Assembly: GCA_027574665.1 (NCBI GenBank)
Contig: CM050652.1
Span: 1,220,589 to 1,284,588 of the forward strand
Length of the DNA: 64,000 bases
Origin: Rhynochetos jubatus
Lineage: Eukaryota > Chordata > Aves > Eurypygiformes > Rhynochetidae
Direction of reading: 5' to 3'
How positions within the stretch are numbered: the stretch's first letter is position 1; every line of letters begins with the position of its first letter. The notes beneath the pieces are model-generated. The model was given only the letters and a program-made list of their open reading frames with translations. It ran no database searches and was not told where the DNA came from. This document shows positions 33,881-45,590 of this stretch, piece by piece. Made by a program: the position numbers and the translations under genes.

Positions 33881-34858
33881 CCGTCATCCAGAGTCTCCAG
33901 ATGAGGTTGCCACCAGGCTACGCCGCGCTCTGAGGAAGCGAACGGTTTGAAGATAGCGCACGCTGACAACAGCCCCTGCAGTCCGTTCTTCCCTAATCCC
34001 ATGAGTAATTCTCCATGTAACTATTCTCCTCCGCTCACCCACCAATTCCTAAAGCTGCTCACTTGCAAACAGGGGTTGTTCTCGTCACGAAGCTTGGCTG
34101 TGAGCTGCCAGAGGAGCCCGCGTGCTCGGGCCACGTGGAGCAGTTCCTCCAGGCTGGAACGTCTTTGCTTGTGCGAGGTGAGTGCAAGCTGGGTGTAAAT
34201 AACTGTCCAGTTAGGAAAGGAGCCTGCCCGTGTGTCACACGGGGTTTTGCGGGCAGATGAACGCTCCTGCTGCTTGACGCTTGCAGCGATTTAAGAAAAT
34301 AAAACATAAAAATTCGGCTGACAAAGGATTTTGCCCAGTAGAAGCTTCTCAGATGTACAAGATGCGGCTAGACAACGGGCCTGGTGTTGTGTTATATTAA
34401 TTATGAGGCCCCGTCTTCGTATGCAGCCCTAATTGCCTTTGGGGTAATTAAAATTTTATTAAAGAAACGAGGAGGAGTAAAGGGAATATTTAATTTGGAG
34501 CTGGGGCAGCACTGAGTCATCAGGATGCTGCAGGAGAGGTGAAGCTGGCTTGGTGCCACACTAACGGGCCTCCTGTTTGTTGTGCACCCCGACGTGGCCT
34601 GTCACGAGCCCGGGAATGCCATTGCAGTGCAAAGCAGAGGTGCCTGGAAATAACCACGTCATGCTTTTCCCGAAGAAAATGCCTCCATGTGTGTTCTGGA
34701 GTGATCGTGTTCCTCAGGAGAGGGAATTGCTTCTTCTCCAGAGCCAACTTAAGACTAAAACTGAGGCCACGGAGTGGGGGGTACGGCTTAGGATGGACAC
34801 AGGTGCAGGGTTTTCTGGCCTTTGGCAAATCTTTGTTTCCTAATGTAGAACAAATATT
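33881..34858. other. Unique intronic sequence including an A+T-rich island
   Basis: No gene seen. 34320-34510 is markedly A+T-rich, with several TAATT homeodomain-type cores (GGGGTAATTAAAATTTTATT), standing out from the GC-rich surroundings. A candidate conserved noncoding element only; conservation cannot be judged here. Confidence 0.4.
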
Positions 34859-35153
34859 CAGAAACCAACCGGATCCTGGGCTGGATCCAGAGCAGCGTGG
34901 CCAGGGGGGCGAGGGAGGGGATTCTGCCCCTCTGCTCCCCTCTGGGGAGACTCCCCCCAGGAGTGCTGTGTCCAGCTGTGGAGCCCTCAGCATCAGAAGG
35001 ATGTAGACCGGTTGGAGCGAGGCCAGAGGAGGCCATGAAGATGCTCCGAGGGCTGGAGCCCCTCTGCCATGGGGACAGGCTGGGGGGTTGGGGGGTTCAG
35101 CCTGGAGCAGGGAAGGCTCCGGGGAGACCTTAGAGCCCCTTCCAGTGCCCTTC
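34859..35153 (+). mobile_element. CR1 subfamily A fragment lacking its 3' tail, sense
   Basis: From AACCAACCGGATCCTGGGCT to CCCTTCCAGTGCCC. The 3'UTR and tail are missing, and a subfamily B copy begins within 12 bases. Confidence 0.85.
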
Positions 35154-35163
35154 CAGGTATTTG

Positions 35164-35592
35164 TGTGAGGAGCCTCCGAGGGAGCTGGGGAGGGGCTGGA
35201 GCACAATTCCTGTGGGAGCAGCTGAGGGGGCTGGGGGGGTTCAGCCTGGAGCAGGGGGGGCTCAGGGAGAGCTGATCGCTCCCTGCAGCCCCCGACAGGG
35301 GGGGCAGAGAGGGGGGTGGGTCTGTTCTCCCCAGGGCTGGGCCAAGAGGGCACGGCCTCAGGCTGTGCCAGGGGGGGTTCAGGTGGGCTATGGGGGCAAT
35401 TCCTGCCCGGAAAGGGCTGTGGGGCACTGGCAGGGGCTGCCCAGGGAGGGGGGAGTCCCCATCCCGGGAGGGGGTTCAGAGCCGTGGGGCCGAGGTGCTC
35501 AGGGCCGTGGGTCAGGGCTGGCCTTGGCCCTGCTGGGGGGCGGCTGGACTGGACGATCCTGAAGGCCTTTTCCAATCTATGATCCCATGATT
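35164..35592 (+). mobile_element. CR1 subfamily B 3' end, sense
   Basis: From GAGGGAGCTGGGGAGGGGCT to CAATCTATGATCCCATGATT. It follows the fragment at 34859-35153 in the same direction, and the two overlap in element coordinates by roughly 100 bases. They are therefore two events or a recombinant, not one insertion. Confidence 0.87.
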
Positions 35593-36604
35593 TCCAGGAA
35601 CCTCTTCGCTGGAGCGAAAGGTTTGTGTCTCGGAGTGATGAAAACCCAGAAAAGGCCAAACCTGTTGGTCTTGGCGTATCGAGTGATTTAACCGTGGAAG
35701 AGCTACCGATACCGAGTGCTTTGAGACGTCTCGGCTGAACAGTTGAGGCGACGGCGTTGGGAGCCTTGAAAGGGCGTTGCTGGAAGGTTTTGAGCGTTGG
35801 AGTTTTCTAAGGGGTGTCAAACACCTGCTGCTGAGCCCGGGGCTCTGCGGTGTGTTCTGCCGCAGCTCTCTTTAGGTCTGGGGAATGCGGGGAGGAGCAG
35901 GTTGAGCTCTGTGCTTGTACTCCAAGAAAAGCACACCCTCTGAGAAACCCTTAAATAAATAACCCTTGCATACACCCGCGCGGTGGCCAACGCTTCGCAC
36001 TTCTGGGAGGCCCTTTGAAGAGGCGGTGTCACAGCTAACTGCCCCCTGAAGCCGTGACTGCCCGGGTCTGTCCGGGGGAACCAAAAGCATGTCTGTTAAA
36101 AGGCCTCCGGTTTCCACGCGCAGCGAAGTTTTAACGGAATTCTGAACCAAAACGCGTTTCTTCTTGAGATGGACCCTCTCGCTTCTTGGAAAACTCCAGG
36201 TCCTTGTGGCATCGGCTGCTCGGTTCTCCCGTTCCCTGAAAACGAGGGATGCAGTTTCTCCAATAGTTCTTTTCCCTCCGTGTGTGATGCGTTTGGTCCG
36301 TGCCGGCCCCGTCCCGCAGCCTGAGCGTCCTGGGGCGCGTTCGCCTTCCCCTTGTGACAGCAGCAGAGGACACGTCAGTTCTGGAAGACGGTGGTGAGAC
36401 GGAAGAGCCTTCAAGAAGAACGTTGGGTTTGATGGGTCTGGGGGGTTCGGGTGAGATGTTCTTTGTTTCGGCGGCTGCAGTTCCGTACGCTCCGCCATCC
36501 GCTTTGCAGAGCCAACCTGCGTAAGGCGGCGGGGGGAGGGGGGACGTTCCTCTGAGAACCATGAGGAGGTTGGAGAAGTTGTCTTGGGGTCCAAAAGTTG
36601 GGTG

Positions 36605-38010
36605 TTCTAGGAGGGGCTGTCGCTGGGGGGCTGTAGGACAGGCTGTCTGTCGCTGGGGGCGGGTTGTCGCTGGGGGCCTGTAGGACGGGTCGTCTGTCGC
36701 TGGGGGCCTGTAGGACGGGTCGTCTGTCGCTGGGGGCCTGTAGGACGGGTTGTCTGTCGCTGGGGGGCTGTAGGACGGGTTGTCTGTCGCTGGGGGCCTG
36801 TAGGACTGGCTGTCTGTCGCTGGGGGGCTGTAGGTCGGACTGTCTGTCGCTGGGGGGCTGTAGGACGGGTTGTCGCTGGGGTCCTGTAGGAAGGGCTGAC
36901 GCTGGGGGGGCTGTAGGACGGGTTGTCTGTTGCTGGGGGGGCTGTAGGACTGGCTGTCTGTCGCTGGGGGGCTGTAGGTCGGACTGTCTGTCGCTGGGGG
37001 GCTGTAGGACGGGTTGTCGCTGGGGTCCTGTAGGAAGGGCTGACGCTGGGGGGGCTGTAGGACGGGTTGTCTGTCGCTGGGGGGCTGTAGGACTGTCTGT
37101 CGGTGGGGGGCTGTAGGTCGGGCTGTCTGTCGGTGGGGGGCTGTAGGACGGGTTGTCGCTGGGGTCCTGTAGGAAGGGCTGACGCTGGGGGGCTGTAAGA
37201 CGGGTTGTCGCTGGGGTCCTGTAGGAGGGGCGGACGCTGGGGGGGCTGTAGGACGGGTTGTCTGTCGCTGGGGGGGCTGTAGGACGGGTTGTCTGTTGCT
37301 GGGGGGGCTGTAGGTCGGGCTGTCTGTCGGTGGGGGGGCTGTAGGACGGGTTGTCTGTTGCTGGGGGGGCTGTAGGTCGGGCTGTCTGTCGCTGGGGGGG
37401 CTGTAGGTCGGGCTGTCTGTCGCTGGGGGGCTGTAGGACGGGTTGTCGCTGGGGTCCTGTAGGAGGGGCTGATGCTGGGGGGGCTGTAGGATGGGTTGTC
37501 TGTCGCTGAGGGGGGCTGTAGGACGGGTTGTCTGTCTCTGGGGGGCTGTAGGTCGGGCTGTCTGTCGGTGGGAGCCTGTAGGATGGGTTGTCGCTGGGGT
37601 CCTGTAGGAGGGGCTGACGCTGGGGGGCTGTAGGACGGGCTGTCTGTCGGTGGGGGGCTGTAGGACAGGTCGTCTGTTGCTGGGAGGCTGTAGGTCGGAC
37701 TGTCTGTCGCTGGGGGGCTGTAGGACGGGTTGTCGCTGGGGTCCTGTAGGAGGGGCTGACGCTGGGGGGGCTGTAGGACGGGTTGTCTGTCGCTGGGGGG
37801 GCTGTAGGACGGGTTGTCTGTCTCTGGGGGGCTGTAGGTCGGGCTGTCTGTTGGTGGGAGCCTGTAGGATGGGTTGTCGCTGGGGTCCTGTAGGAGGGGC
37901 TGACGCTGGGGGGGCTGTAGGACGGGTTGTCTGTCGGTGGGGGGCTGTAGGACAGGTCGTCTGTTGCTGGGAGGCTGTAGGATGGGTTGTTGCTCGGGCG
38001 CTGCGGGACG
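36605..38010. repeat. 30-bp G-rich minisatellite, about 45 units, with higher-order structure
   Basis: The basic unit reads TGTCTGTCGCTGGGGGGCTG then TAGGACGGGT. A variant with GCTGGGGTCCTGTAGGA followed by GGGCTGACGCTGGGG recurs at 36871, 37015, 37154, 37206, 37444, 37589, 37731 and 37875, mostly about 142 bases apart (two of the steps, near 52 and 238, differ). A higher-order period of roughly 143 bases is therefore laid over the 30-base one. G runs lie on the AHCYL2 sense strand. Minus-strand frames stay open for 505-552 codons (SYSPPATDNP-type repeats). Confidence 0.93.
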
Positions 38011-38633
38011 GGCTGTCGCCTGGGGAGGCTGGCCAAGGGCGCGCAGTGAGATGGGGTGTGTAGAGACATTCACTCGTGACAACGGGGTGATCTTGGTTGG
38101 GTCCTCTCCAACACGCCGCCGCATCTTCCCGTGGAAGTTTTTCCTGTTTACCTTGACATTATAACGCCGTGCCGGGAGCGGCGATTTTCAGTGTCGTCCA
38201 GAACACATCCAGAGAATCTCTGCCAGGGTTTTTTTACCGTTTACGAGAGCAGGGGGTGTCTGCGTTTGGTAGCGCGTTCCTATGCGGCGACGGTTGTGTC
38301 TCGGCGGAAGGAGAAGCTGTTACGCTGTGGGAGGGATCTTTTTTCCCGTCGGCATGCCCGTTTCCGTCAACCTTTGCCTGTTGAAGGTTCCGTTTTGCAG
38401 TCGCTATTGTAGCGTCTGCCTTCCAGGGTGCAGCAAGCCTTCTCGGTCTTGTCTGCGCTTGCAGCTGATGCAGGTGACAGGAAACCAAAATCAGCATTTT
38501 CTTCCTCCCTGTTGCCCCCTGAAGCTGACAAACTCCACTCCCTAAAAGCACAGGGGCGTTGGGTGGTTGGTTCAAGGGCTGCTTTCAGCTTTGTTGCTGC
38601 ACGGCCTTTTCCCGCCTCCAGAGGAGAAAACGG

Positions 38634-38638
38634 GCGTC
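38634..38638. repeat. Left target-site duplication of the LTR (GCGTC)
   Basis: GCGTC lies immediately before the terminal TG at 38639 and again at 40133-40137 after the terminal CA. Five bases is the usual duplication length for ERVL-type elements. Confidence 0.85.
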
Positions 38639-40132
38639 TGTCGCGGTTTAACTCCGGCTAGCAAAACACCACAAAGCCACTCTCACAAATCCCCCTCCCC
38701 TCCTCCAGTGGAGGGGAAGAATCGGAGGAAAAAGAAATAAGGAAGCTCGTAAAATTGAGATAAGAACTATTTACTAATGAAATCTGAATCAATGTATACA
38801 GGTACTACTGCTAATAAACTAAAATAGTAGAAAATGAAACATATGGTACAATAGATACAATATGACCCAATTTCCCACCATCCACTGGCCAAAGCACACC
38901 CAGATGTTGAGGGTTGAAAATCAGACCCAGAGAGCCCGCGAGCCGCAGCCCGAGAGCGATGGCAGCCCGAGAGCCGCGGCCCAAGAGCGATGGCAGCCCG
39001 AGAGCCGCGGTCCGAGAGCGATGGCGGCCCGAGAGCGATGGCAGCCCGAGAGCGATGGCGGCCCGAGAGCGATGGCAGCCCGCTAGCCGTGGCCCGAGAG
39101 CGATGGCAGCCCGAGAGCCGTGGCCCGAGAGCGATGGCAGCCCGAGAGCCGCAGCCCACGAGCCGCAGCCCGAGAGCCGCGGCCCGAGAGCGATGGCAGC
39201 CTAAGAACGATGGCAGCCCGAGAGCCGCGGCCCGAGAGCGATGGCAGCCCGAGAGCCGTGGCCCGAGAGCGATGGCAGCCCGAGAGCCGCAGCCCACGAG
39301 CCGCAGCCCGAGAGCCGCGGCCCGAGAGCGATGGCAGCCCGAGAGCGATGGCAGCCCGCGAGCCGCAGCCCGAGAGCCGCGGCCCGAGAGCGATTGCAGC
39401 CCGAGAGCGATGGCAGCCCGAGAGCCGCGGCCCGAGAGCGATGGCAGCCCGAGAGCGATGGCAGCCCAAGAGCCGCAGCCCGAGAGCGATGGCAGCCCAA
39501 GAGCCACAGCCCGAGAGCGATGGCAGCCCAGGAGCCGCGGCCCGAGAGCGATGGCAGCCCAGGAGCCGCGGCCCGAGAGCGATGGCAGCCCAAGAGCGAT
39601 GGCAGCCCAAGAGCCGCAGCCTGAGAGCGATGGCAGCCCGAGACCCACAGGCCGAGAGCGATGGCAGCCAGAGAGCGATGGCAGCCTGAAGGCCGGAGCC
39701 CAGGAGCTGACGCAGCAGATTCCGAGCGAACCCTATCACCGATAACACAGCCAGAAAACTCCAAACAACCCACCAGCTCCCAGACGAAGGAGCCAGCACA
39801 GGGGTTGGCAAAGCAGCCAACGCAGGAGGGGTAGCAAGTGCCTGGAGAGACGTCAAGGGAGTAAGGGAGAGAGAGAGAAGGGCAGAGCAATGGCTACCGG
39901 ACCCCCTTCCCCCCCCAGAGCCCGGAACATGCCGGACTGTGGGATGGAATACTGCCTTGGGCAGTCTGGGTCAGCTACAGTATCCAGAGTGGACAAAAGA
40001 CCTTGAGTCCAGTGCAGGCCATCCCCAGCACCAGCTGAGGCCTTATCAGTGTTTTCCCTTAGCATCCAGCAACACAGTTCCCTGGCAACCAGAGCCAAGG
40101 GAGTTAACCCTCTCCTGACTGAACCCAGCACA
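38639..40132 (-). mobile_element. Solo LTR, avian ERVL type, with internal minisatellite
   Basis: The plus strand starts TGTCGCGGTTTAACTCCGGC and ends CCTGACTGAACCCAGCACA, the two ends of a widespread avian LTR family (TGTCATGGTTTAACCC ... CCAGCACA as usually seen in antisense). Further matches along it are the AAGAAATAAG-TTGAGATAAG-ACTATTTA segment near 38730-38775 and GGGATGGAATACTGCCTTGG with GTCTGGGTCAGCTACAG near 39940-39990. GCGTC target duplications flank it. No gag, pol or env sequence is present, so it is a solo LTR. Minus orientation is inferred from the family. Without the internal array it would be about 0.73 kb. Confidence 0.88.
38935..39690. repeat. Minisatellite inside the LTR, 14- and 17-bp subunits
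   Basis: Two subunits, GAGAGCCGCGGCCC (14) and GAGAGCGATGGCAGCCC (17), alternate irregularly, most often as a 31-base pair, over about 750 bases. Variants include AGCCGCAGCCC and CCCACGAGCC. The array sits inside the LTR, so it expanded after or with the insertion. Open frames on both strands here are array artefacts. Confidence 0.92.
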
Positions 40133-40137
40133 GCGTC
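40133..40137. repeat. Right target-site duplication of the LTR (GCGTC)
   Basis: Copy of 38634-38638, identical over five bases, directly after the LTR's terminal CA. Confidence 0.85.
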
Positions 40138-41027
40138 TCTGGTGCGTTGAGGAAACTTCCAGAGCCTGAAGCGCTTGGGGTGTCTCCTGGAAACCGCTGG
40201 TGGCCCTGGACACCAACAGCCTCGCTCCCGGCGGTGTTGTGCGGGTGTCCCTGCGGGGCTGTGTGACGTGGGAAGCGGGTAGCAGGTAAAGAAGGAGGGA
40301 GAACCCTGTGGGCTGTCTCTGTGTTCCGGGAAGGTTCTCCTGCTGTCCCGCGGAGGCTCGCTCCGAGCCGTGCGTCGCCCCGAGCTCGCTTTAACTATTG
40401 ACGGGAGATTGTGTAAGCTCTTGCTCCGTGTTTTATTTGAGGAGAAGCTGCGACAGAAAACAAGGCATTATCCCGTATTATCTCCCTGCCAGAAGACGTC
40501 ATCCCTGGAATTGTGATGACTCTGCAGTTCTTTCCCGTGGGCCGTGGAGATGCGGCGCCTCGGTGTGACGAGCAGGCGGCTGATGCACGGGAGCTTGGAG
40601 CGCGGAGGCTGCGTGAGCTGCGTTCACGCCAGCGCTTCAGCGGCGCTGCCCTTTGCCAGGGCTGCCTGGCGCCGTGCGGGGCGGAATGAGCCCCGGTTTA
40701 GGCACGCAGGCGCTGTTCCCAACACAGCGCGGCCCCGGGCTGCGGTAGTTGTTGCTCTCATCGTTGCCGTCAGCTGACAGGGTTTGTTTGGACGCGAAGC
40801 CTCACCCCGAAGGAGGTTCCAACTGACGCCGAGCGCCACAGCACGACTGCACCGCCGCGGTCTGCTGGGACAGCGCTGCGCTGGCTTGTAGGCACTGTAA
40901 AACATCATCACACCGAGGGCCTTGAGCCTTTCCTTCAAGGCTCTCCCCAGCCCGGTGCCGGGATGTCTGCCTGAAGTTCCTCAATGAACGTTTGATGAGC
41001 TCGGGTGCCCTCAAGTCCTTTGGTTGG

Positions 41028-41333
41028 AAAGGATGGCTGGGTTGGGCTGTTTCCAAGGGCAGGGGGTGACAGGACAGGGGGTAACACGTTTAACCGGAAA
41101 GAGGGAGATGGAGCTGGGCCATGGGGAAGGAATTCTTCCCGCAGAGGGTGGGGGGCACTGGGACAGGTGCCCAGAGAAGCTGTGGGTGCCCCATCCCTGG
41201 GAGTGTCCAAGGCCAGGCTGGATGAGGCTGGGAGCACCCTGGGCTATGGAAGGGGTCCCTGCCTGTGGCAGGGGGGTTGGAACTGGGCGGGCTTTGAGGT
41301 GCCTTCAACCCAAACCATTCCATGATTCTATGA
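41028..41333 (+). mobile_element. CR1 subfamily A 3' end, sense
   Basis: From GGATGGCTGGGTTGGGCTGT to the tail CCATGATTCTATGATCGG. Confidence 0.88.
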
Positions 41334-42389
41334 TCGGACTGTCTCGGCTGCCACATGAAAACGTTGAGCGTTTCCCTCTCTAGTTCTTACCTGGCACTGA
41401 AGCTGGCCAAGGGAACAGGTGAGAGTAGAGCAGTGAAGAGGGCGAGTTGGGGCGGATATAATGTCCTTAAGTAACCCACCTTCTGTCCTCCCGATGACTG
41501 CCAGGGTATCATGGAAGGCAAAATCAAAGCGTTCGATAGCGGTGTCGATACCAGCTATTGCTGAGAATGACTGCACGGGGGCTGTTTTTTCCCATCCCGT
41601 TTTGCTGTCCTGACCTTTATCTCCTCCCCCATATTAACTGGGAAGGTGTGTGTAAAGCTGGTGCCCGGGCAGATACCAGCTCCAGCTTTCCTTTTCACCA
41701 GGGAAGGCTGGGAAATCAGCTTTGCTTTGGCTCCCATTCCTTTATCCCAAGATCCTTCGGGTTTTGAAAATGGATTTCTTTAAAGGAGTTGTGATTCGGA
41801 TACGGTTGGTGCTTTCGCAGCAGCGACGTTGGGCAAGCGCCTCTCGAGGGAAACGGGTCGCTTGGCGTTACCTCGCCCCGTGGATTTCTTACCAGCTCTG
41901 GCAGCCGTACCAGGGCGAGGATGCGTATTAACGTAAACCCCTCTAACTGACGCTTGCTTCACGGCGAGTGGATTAAAAAGGTGTTAGGTTTCGCCTCCTC
42001 CCCGTCGCGTGGACGCAGCGGCAGAACCTTCTGGGCACTGAGGTGCGGAGGCTGCAGTAAATACAACCGCTGGGCGCGCTCTTCGGCGCGGCGCTACGGA
42101 CCGCAGCCTCTCCTCAGCAGTGCTTTGCGTACTGCGACGCCTCGGCCATAAAACTTGCTCTTTGCTATCAAATAGCTTAGGATTTTCAAAGTAGTTTGGG
42201 GTTTTTTTTTAATGTGGCAACCGAGAAAATCTTCAGAAGGATAATTGGGCTGAAAGCAGGGCAGCGAGATCGTTATCGACACATGAGTAAATGGCTTTAG
42301 GAAGTGTTTGCTCGTTCGTTGACTTTGAGACCTGGTTGTGACGCTCTGCAGCTTTCCTTCTGCTGGCTGACAAAGCAACCTCCTTCAGA

Positions 42390-42453
42390 GCTCCGGTGGG
42401 GCTGGGTGGGCTTGGGGTCCCTTCCCACCCAAACCGTTCCGTGATTCTGGGAC
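42390..42453 (+). mobile_element. CR1 3'-terminal scrap, sense
   Basis: Only the last 60 bases of a CR1: GGTCCCTTCCCACCCAAACC, then CGTTCCGTGATTCTGGG. Very short 5'-truncated insertion or a deletion remnant. Confidence 0.75.
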
Positions 42454-42688
42454 TCTTCTCACGGCCAAACTATCTCGGGTAACAGTTTTTTTCCTATGGG
42501 AAGCTTTGGGAATAGCAGCAAAGGACTTTCCAGCGTGGCTGCTGGAGTCTGCAACGGGGAGGTGATTTTCTTTTCATCCCGTGGCTGGGAATGTGCCCCC
42601 TTTTTGCTTTCGGGGAGGTCTTGAATACTGGAGAAGAGGGAAACACTTTGCCTTTGGCATTTCCTTTTCATTTTTTGAAAGCCGTCAA

Positions 42689-43484
42689 GAATCATAGAAT
42701 CACAGAATGGGTTGGGTTGGAGGGACCTTAAAGCCCCCCCAGCCCCACCCCCTGCCATGGGCAGGGACCCCTTCCACAGCCCAGGGTGCTCCAAGCCTCA
42801 CCCAGCCTGGCCTTGGGCACTCCCAGGGATGGGGCACCCACAGCTTCTCTGGGAACCTGTCCCAGTGCCCCCCACCCTCTGCGGGAAGAATTCCTTCCCC
42901 ATGGCCCAGCTCCATCTCCCTCTTTCCGGTTAAACCCGTCACCCTTGTCCTGTCCCTCCCTGCCCTTGGGAAAAGCCCCCCCAGCTTCCTTGTACGCCCC
43001 AGGCACTGGAAGGGGCTCTGAGGTCTCCCCGGAGCCTTCCCTGCTCCAGGCTGAACCCCCCAACCCCATCAGCCTGCCCCCATGGCAGAGGGGCTCCAGC
43101 CCTCGCAGCATCTCCGGGGCCTCCTCTGGCCTCGCTCCAACAGCTCCGTGTCCTCCTGCTGTTGGGGGCCCCCGAACTGGAGGCAGAAGTGCAGGGGGGG
43201 TCTCCCCAGAGCGGAGCAGAGGGGCAGAATCCCCTCCCTCGCCCCCCTGCCCACGCTGCTCTGGATCCAGCCCAGGATCTGGTTGGTTTCTGGGCTCCAG
43301 CGCACACGGCCGGCTCCTGGCCAGCTCCTCGCCCCCAGCCCCCCAAGTCCTTCTCCCCAGGGCTGTTCCCGATCCATTCCCAGCCTGTCCCTGTGCTGGG
43401 ATTGCCCCGACCCCTGGGCAGGACCCTGCCCTCGGCCTGGCTGCACTCTGTGGGGTCGGCACGGTCCCACCTCTCTGGAAGAAG
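42689..43484 (-). mobile_element. CR1 subfamily A, antisense, about 800 bp
   Basis: Starts AAGAATCATAGAATCACAGA, runs through the 3'UTR and ORF end, and stops at GTCCCACCTCTCT. That is precisely beside the place where the 38-bp unit lies in the longer copies. Confidence 0.9.
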
Positions 43485-44691
43485 AGACAGTGATGCTCAT
43501 GAGGCCAGAGCTTAGGAGATTGGAAAGGAGCGTTTGGGTCACGGAGGGCGTTTTCCATCCGTCTTGCACAACTGCTTTGCTCCTTGCAGCCTGCCTTTGT
43601 AGCGGGTTGGATTTTAGTGACGCACGGACCAATTCTTGGCTGGAAACTGACGTTGGCGCCTACTCGTGTTGCAAGGAGCGGTGTTATCTCTTGGATCTCA
43701 CATCAATACAACGCTCGGGAGCCAGATCTGCTTAAAATGACAGGGCTTAACGCGTGAGGCAAGTGCTGTTGAGCAGCGTCATAGCAGAGGGACTTTTCTT
43801 CCAACGGCTTGGCTGTTTCTTCCGTCGTAAGACGCCCTCGATCGTCTGCGTTGGTTGATGGAGACGGTTGATTTCACACGGGTCGGAGGCTCCGCTAAGG
43901 AAAACTTTGACCCTGTGTAAGGGAACAACATCCCTTGAAGCGGTTGCTGGCGCTGGGGCAGTTGGTTGGGTTCACCGACTGGCTCTCAAATCCGGCCGAG
44001 ATTTGAGGTGTGGTTGGAACTGCCCGGGTATTAATGGCGTTGCTCTCGAAGCGCACGATTAGACAGCGTAACCCTCTGCGGGGTCAGGGTGTTTGGGGTG
44101 CTCTAGCTCACCTTCACCTGCCTTTTCTTGCCACTCAAAATACGTATGGTTGCACTGCGGTGCGGCTGGCCGTTGTCGTTGTGTGTCGGTGCTGGGAACC
44201 AAAACCTGCTTTGCCTTTTCGTGGCACTTACGTCCTCTTGGCAGATGGTTTTTTTACCCCAGCCCGTGTGGAAGAGCACAGCCCAGCCAGGCTGTAATTC
44301 TTTTGAGACACTGAGACTGTGAGGGGTGCTGTGTGGCTGTTACAGGTGAATTGGAAAGCGTGGCGTTGTCAGGCAGCTGAGCCTGCCCGGCCTGTAGCGA
44401 TGAGAGCAACAGACCGAGTCTTAATGCTGGGAGCAACCCGGGTGTGATGATGCTGAGGCGGCGGAGGAATTCGTACGGGGCAGGACGCTGTGGGCTGAGG
44501 TGGCCTAAAATGAAGCCTGAGCAGCTGATGGAAAGGACTGTGGGGCTTTGGGGTGGGTTGACCCTGGCTGGGGGCCCAGTGCCCACCAAAGCTGCTCTGT
44601 CACCCTCTCCTCAGCTGGGCAGGGGGGAGAAAATACGATGGGAGGCTCATGGGTTGGGATAAGGACAGGGAGGGATCATTCCCTGTTCTTG

Positions 44692-45118
44692 TTGATGCTG
44701 CGAGGGCTGGAGCCCCTCTGCCATGGGGCCAGGCTGGGGGAGTTGGGGGGTTCAGCCTGGAGCAGGGAAGGCTCCGGGGAGACCTCAGAGCCCCTTCCAG
44801 TGCCTGGGGGGCTACAAGGAAGCTGGGGGGGCTTTTCCCAAGGGCAGGGAGTGACAGGACAAGGAGTGACGGGTTTAACCGGAAAGAGGGAGATGGAGCT
44901 GGGCCATGGGGAAGGAATTCTTCCTGGAGAGGGTGGGGGGCACTGGGACAGGTTGCCCAGAGAAGCTGTGGGTGCCCCATCCCTGGGAGTGTCCAAGGCC
45001 AGGCTGGATGAGGCTTGGAGCAACCTGGGCTAGTGGAGGGTGTCCCTGCCCATGGCAGGGGGTGGGATTGGGTGGGCTTTAAGGTCCCTTCCCACCCAAA
45101 CCATTCCATGATTCTATG
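44692..45118 (+). mobile_element. CR1 subfamily A, sense
   Basis: From GATGCTGCGAGGGCTGGAGC to CCATGATTCTATGTT. One of the copies with the CTAGTGGAGGGTGTCCC variant of the 3'UTR. Confidence 0.9.
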
Positions 45119-45330
45119 TTTAGGTTGGAAAAGACTCTTGTGAAAATGCTGCCGTAAGCTCTGGAGGTCCTTTGACAGAGCAAACATTACGGCCCCAGCT
45201 CCTGAGCATACGGACTGCTGCACTTTGTGGGAATGCCTGGTAGGAACCGTGGAACTGAAACGCTGCTTGGCTGGTGGATCTGTGCGTACGAAGTGGGTGT
45301 TGGTCTCTTCTCCCAAGGGACAAGTGATGG

Positions 45331-45590
45331 GCCAAGAGGGCACGGCCTCAGGCTGTGCCAGGGGGGGTTCAGGTGGGCTATGGGGGCAATTCCTGCCCGG
45401 AAAGGGCTGTGGGGCACTGGCAGGGGCTGCCCAGGGAGGGGGGAGTCCCCATCCCGGGAGGGGGTTCAGAGCTGTGGGGCCGAGGTGCCCAGGGCCCTGG
45501 GTCAGGGCTGGCCTTGGCCCTGCTGGGGGGCGGCTGGACTCCATGACCCTAGAGGTCTATTCCAACTCAAAGATTCCATGATGCTATGAA
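45331..45590 (+). mobile_element. CR1 subfamily B 3' end, sense
   Basis: From GGGCCAAGAGGGCACGGCCT to CAAAGATTCCATGATGCTATG. Truncated at its 5' side; only about 210 unrelated bases separate it from the preceding subfamily A copy. Confidence 0.87.

Noticed and set aside
36411-38124. 505- and 552-codon minus-strand ORFs resembling a Pro/Ser/Thr-rich mucin
   Set aside because: Products of the 30-bp array; frames shift between units, with no signal peptide, start context or flanking exon.
38990-39745. Long Arg/Ala/Ser ORFs inside the LTR
   Set aside because: They come from the 14/17-bp array and are not retroviral gag, pol or env sequence; nothing viral-coding remains at this insertion.
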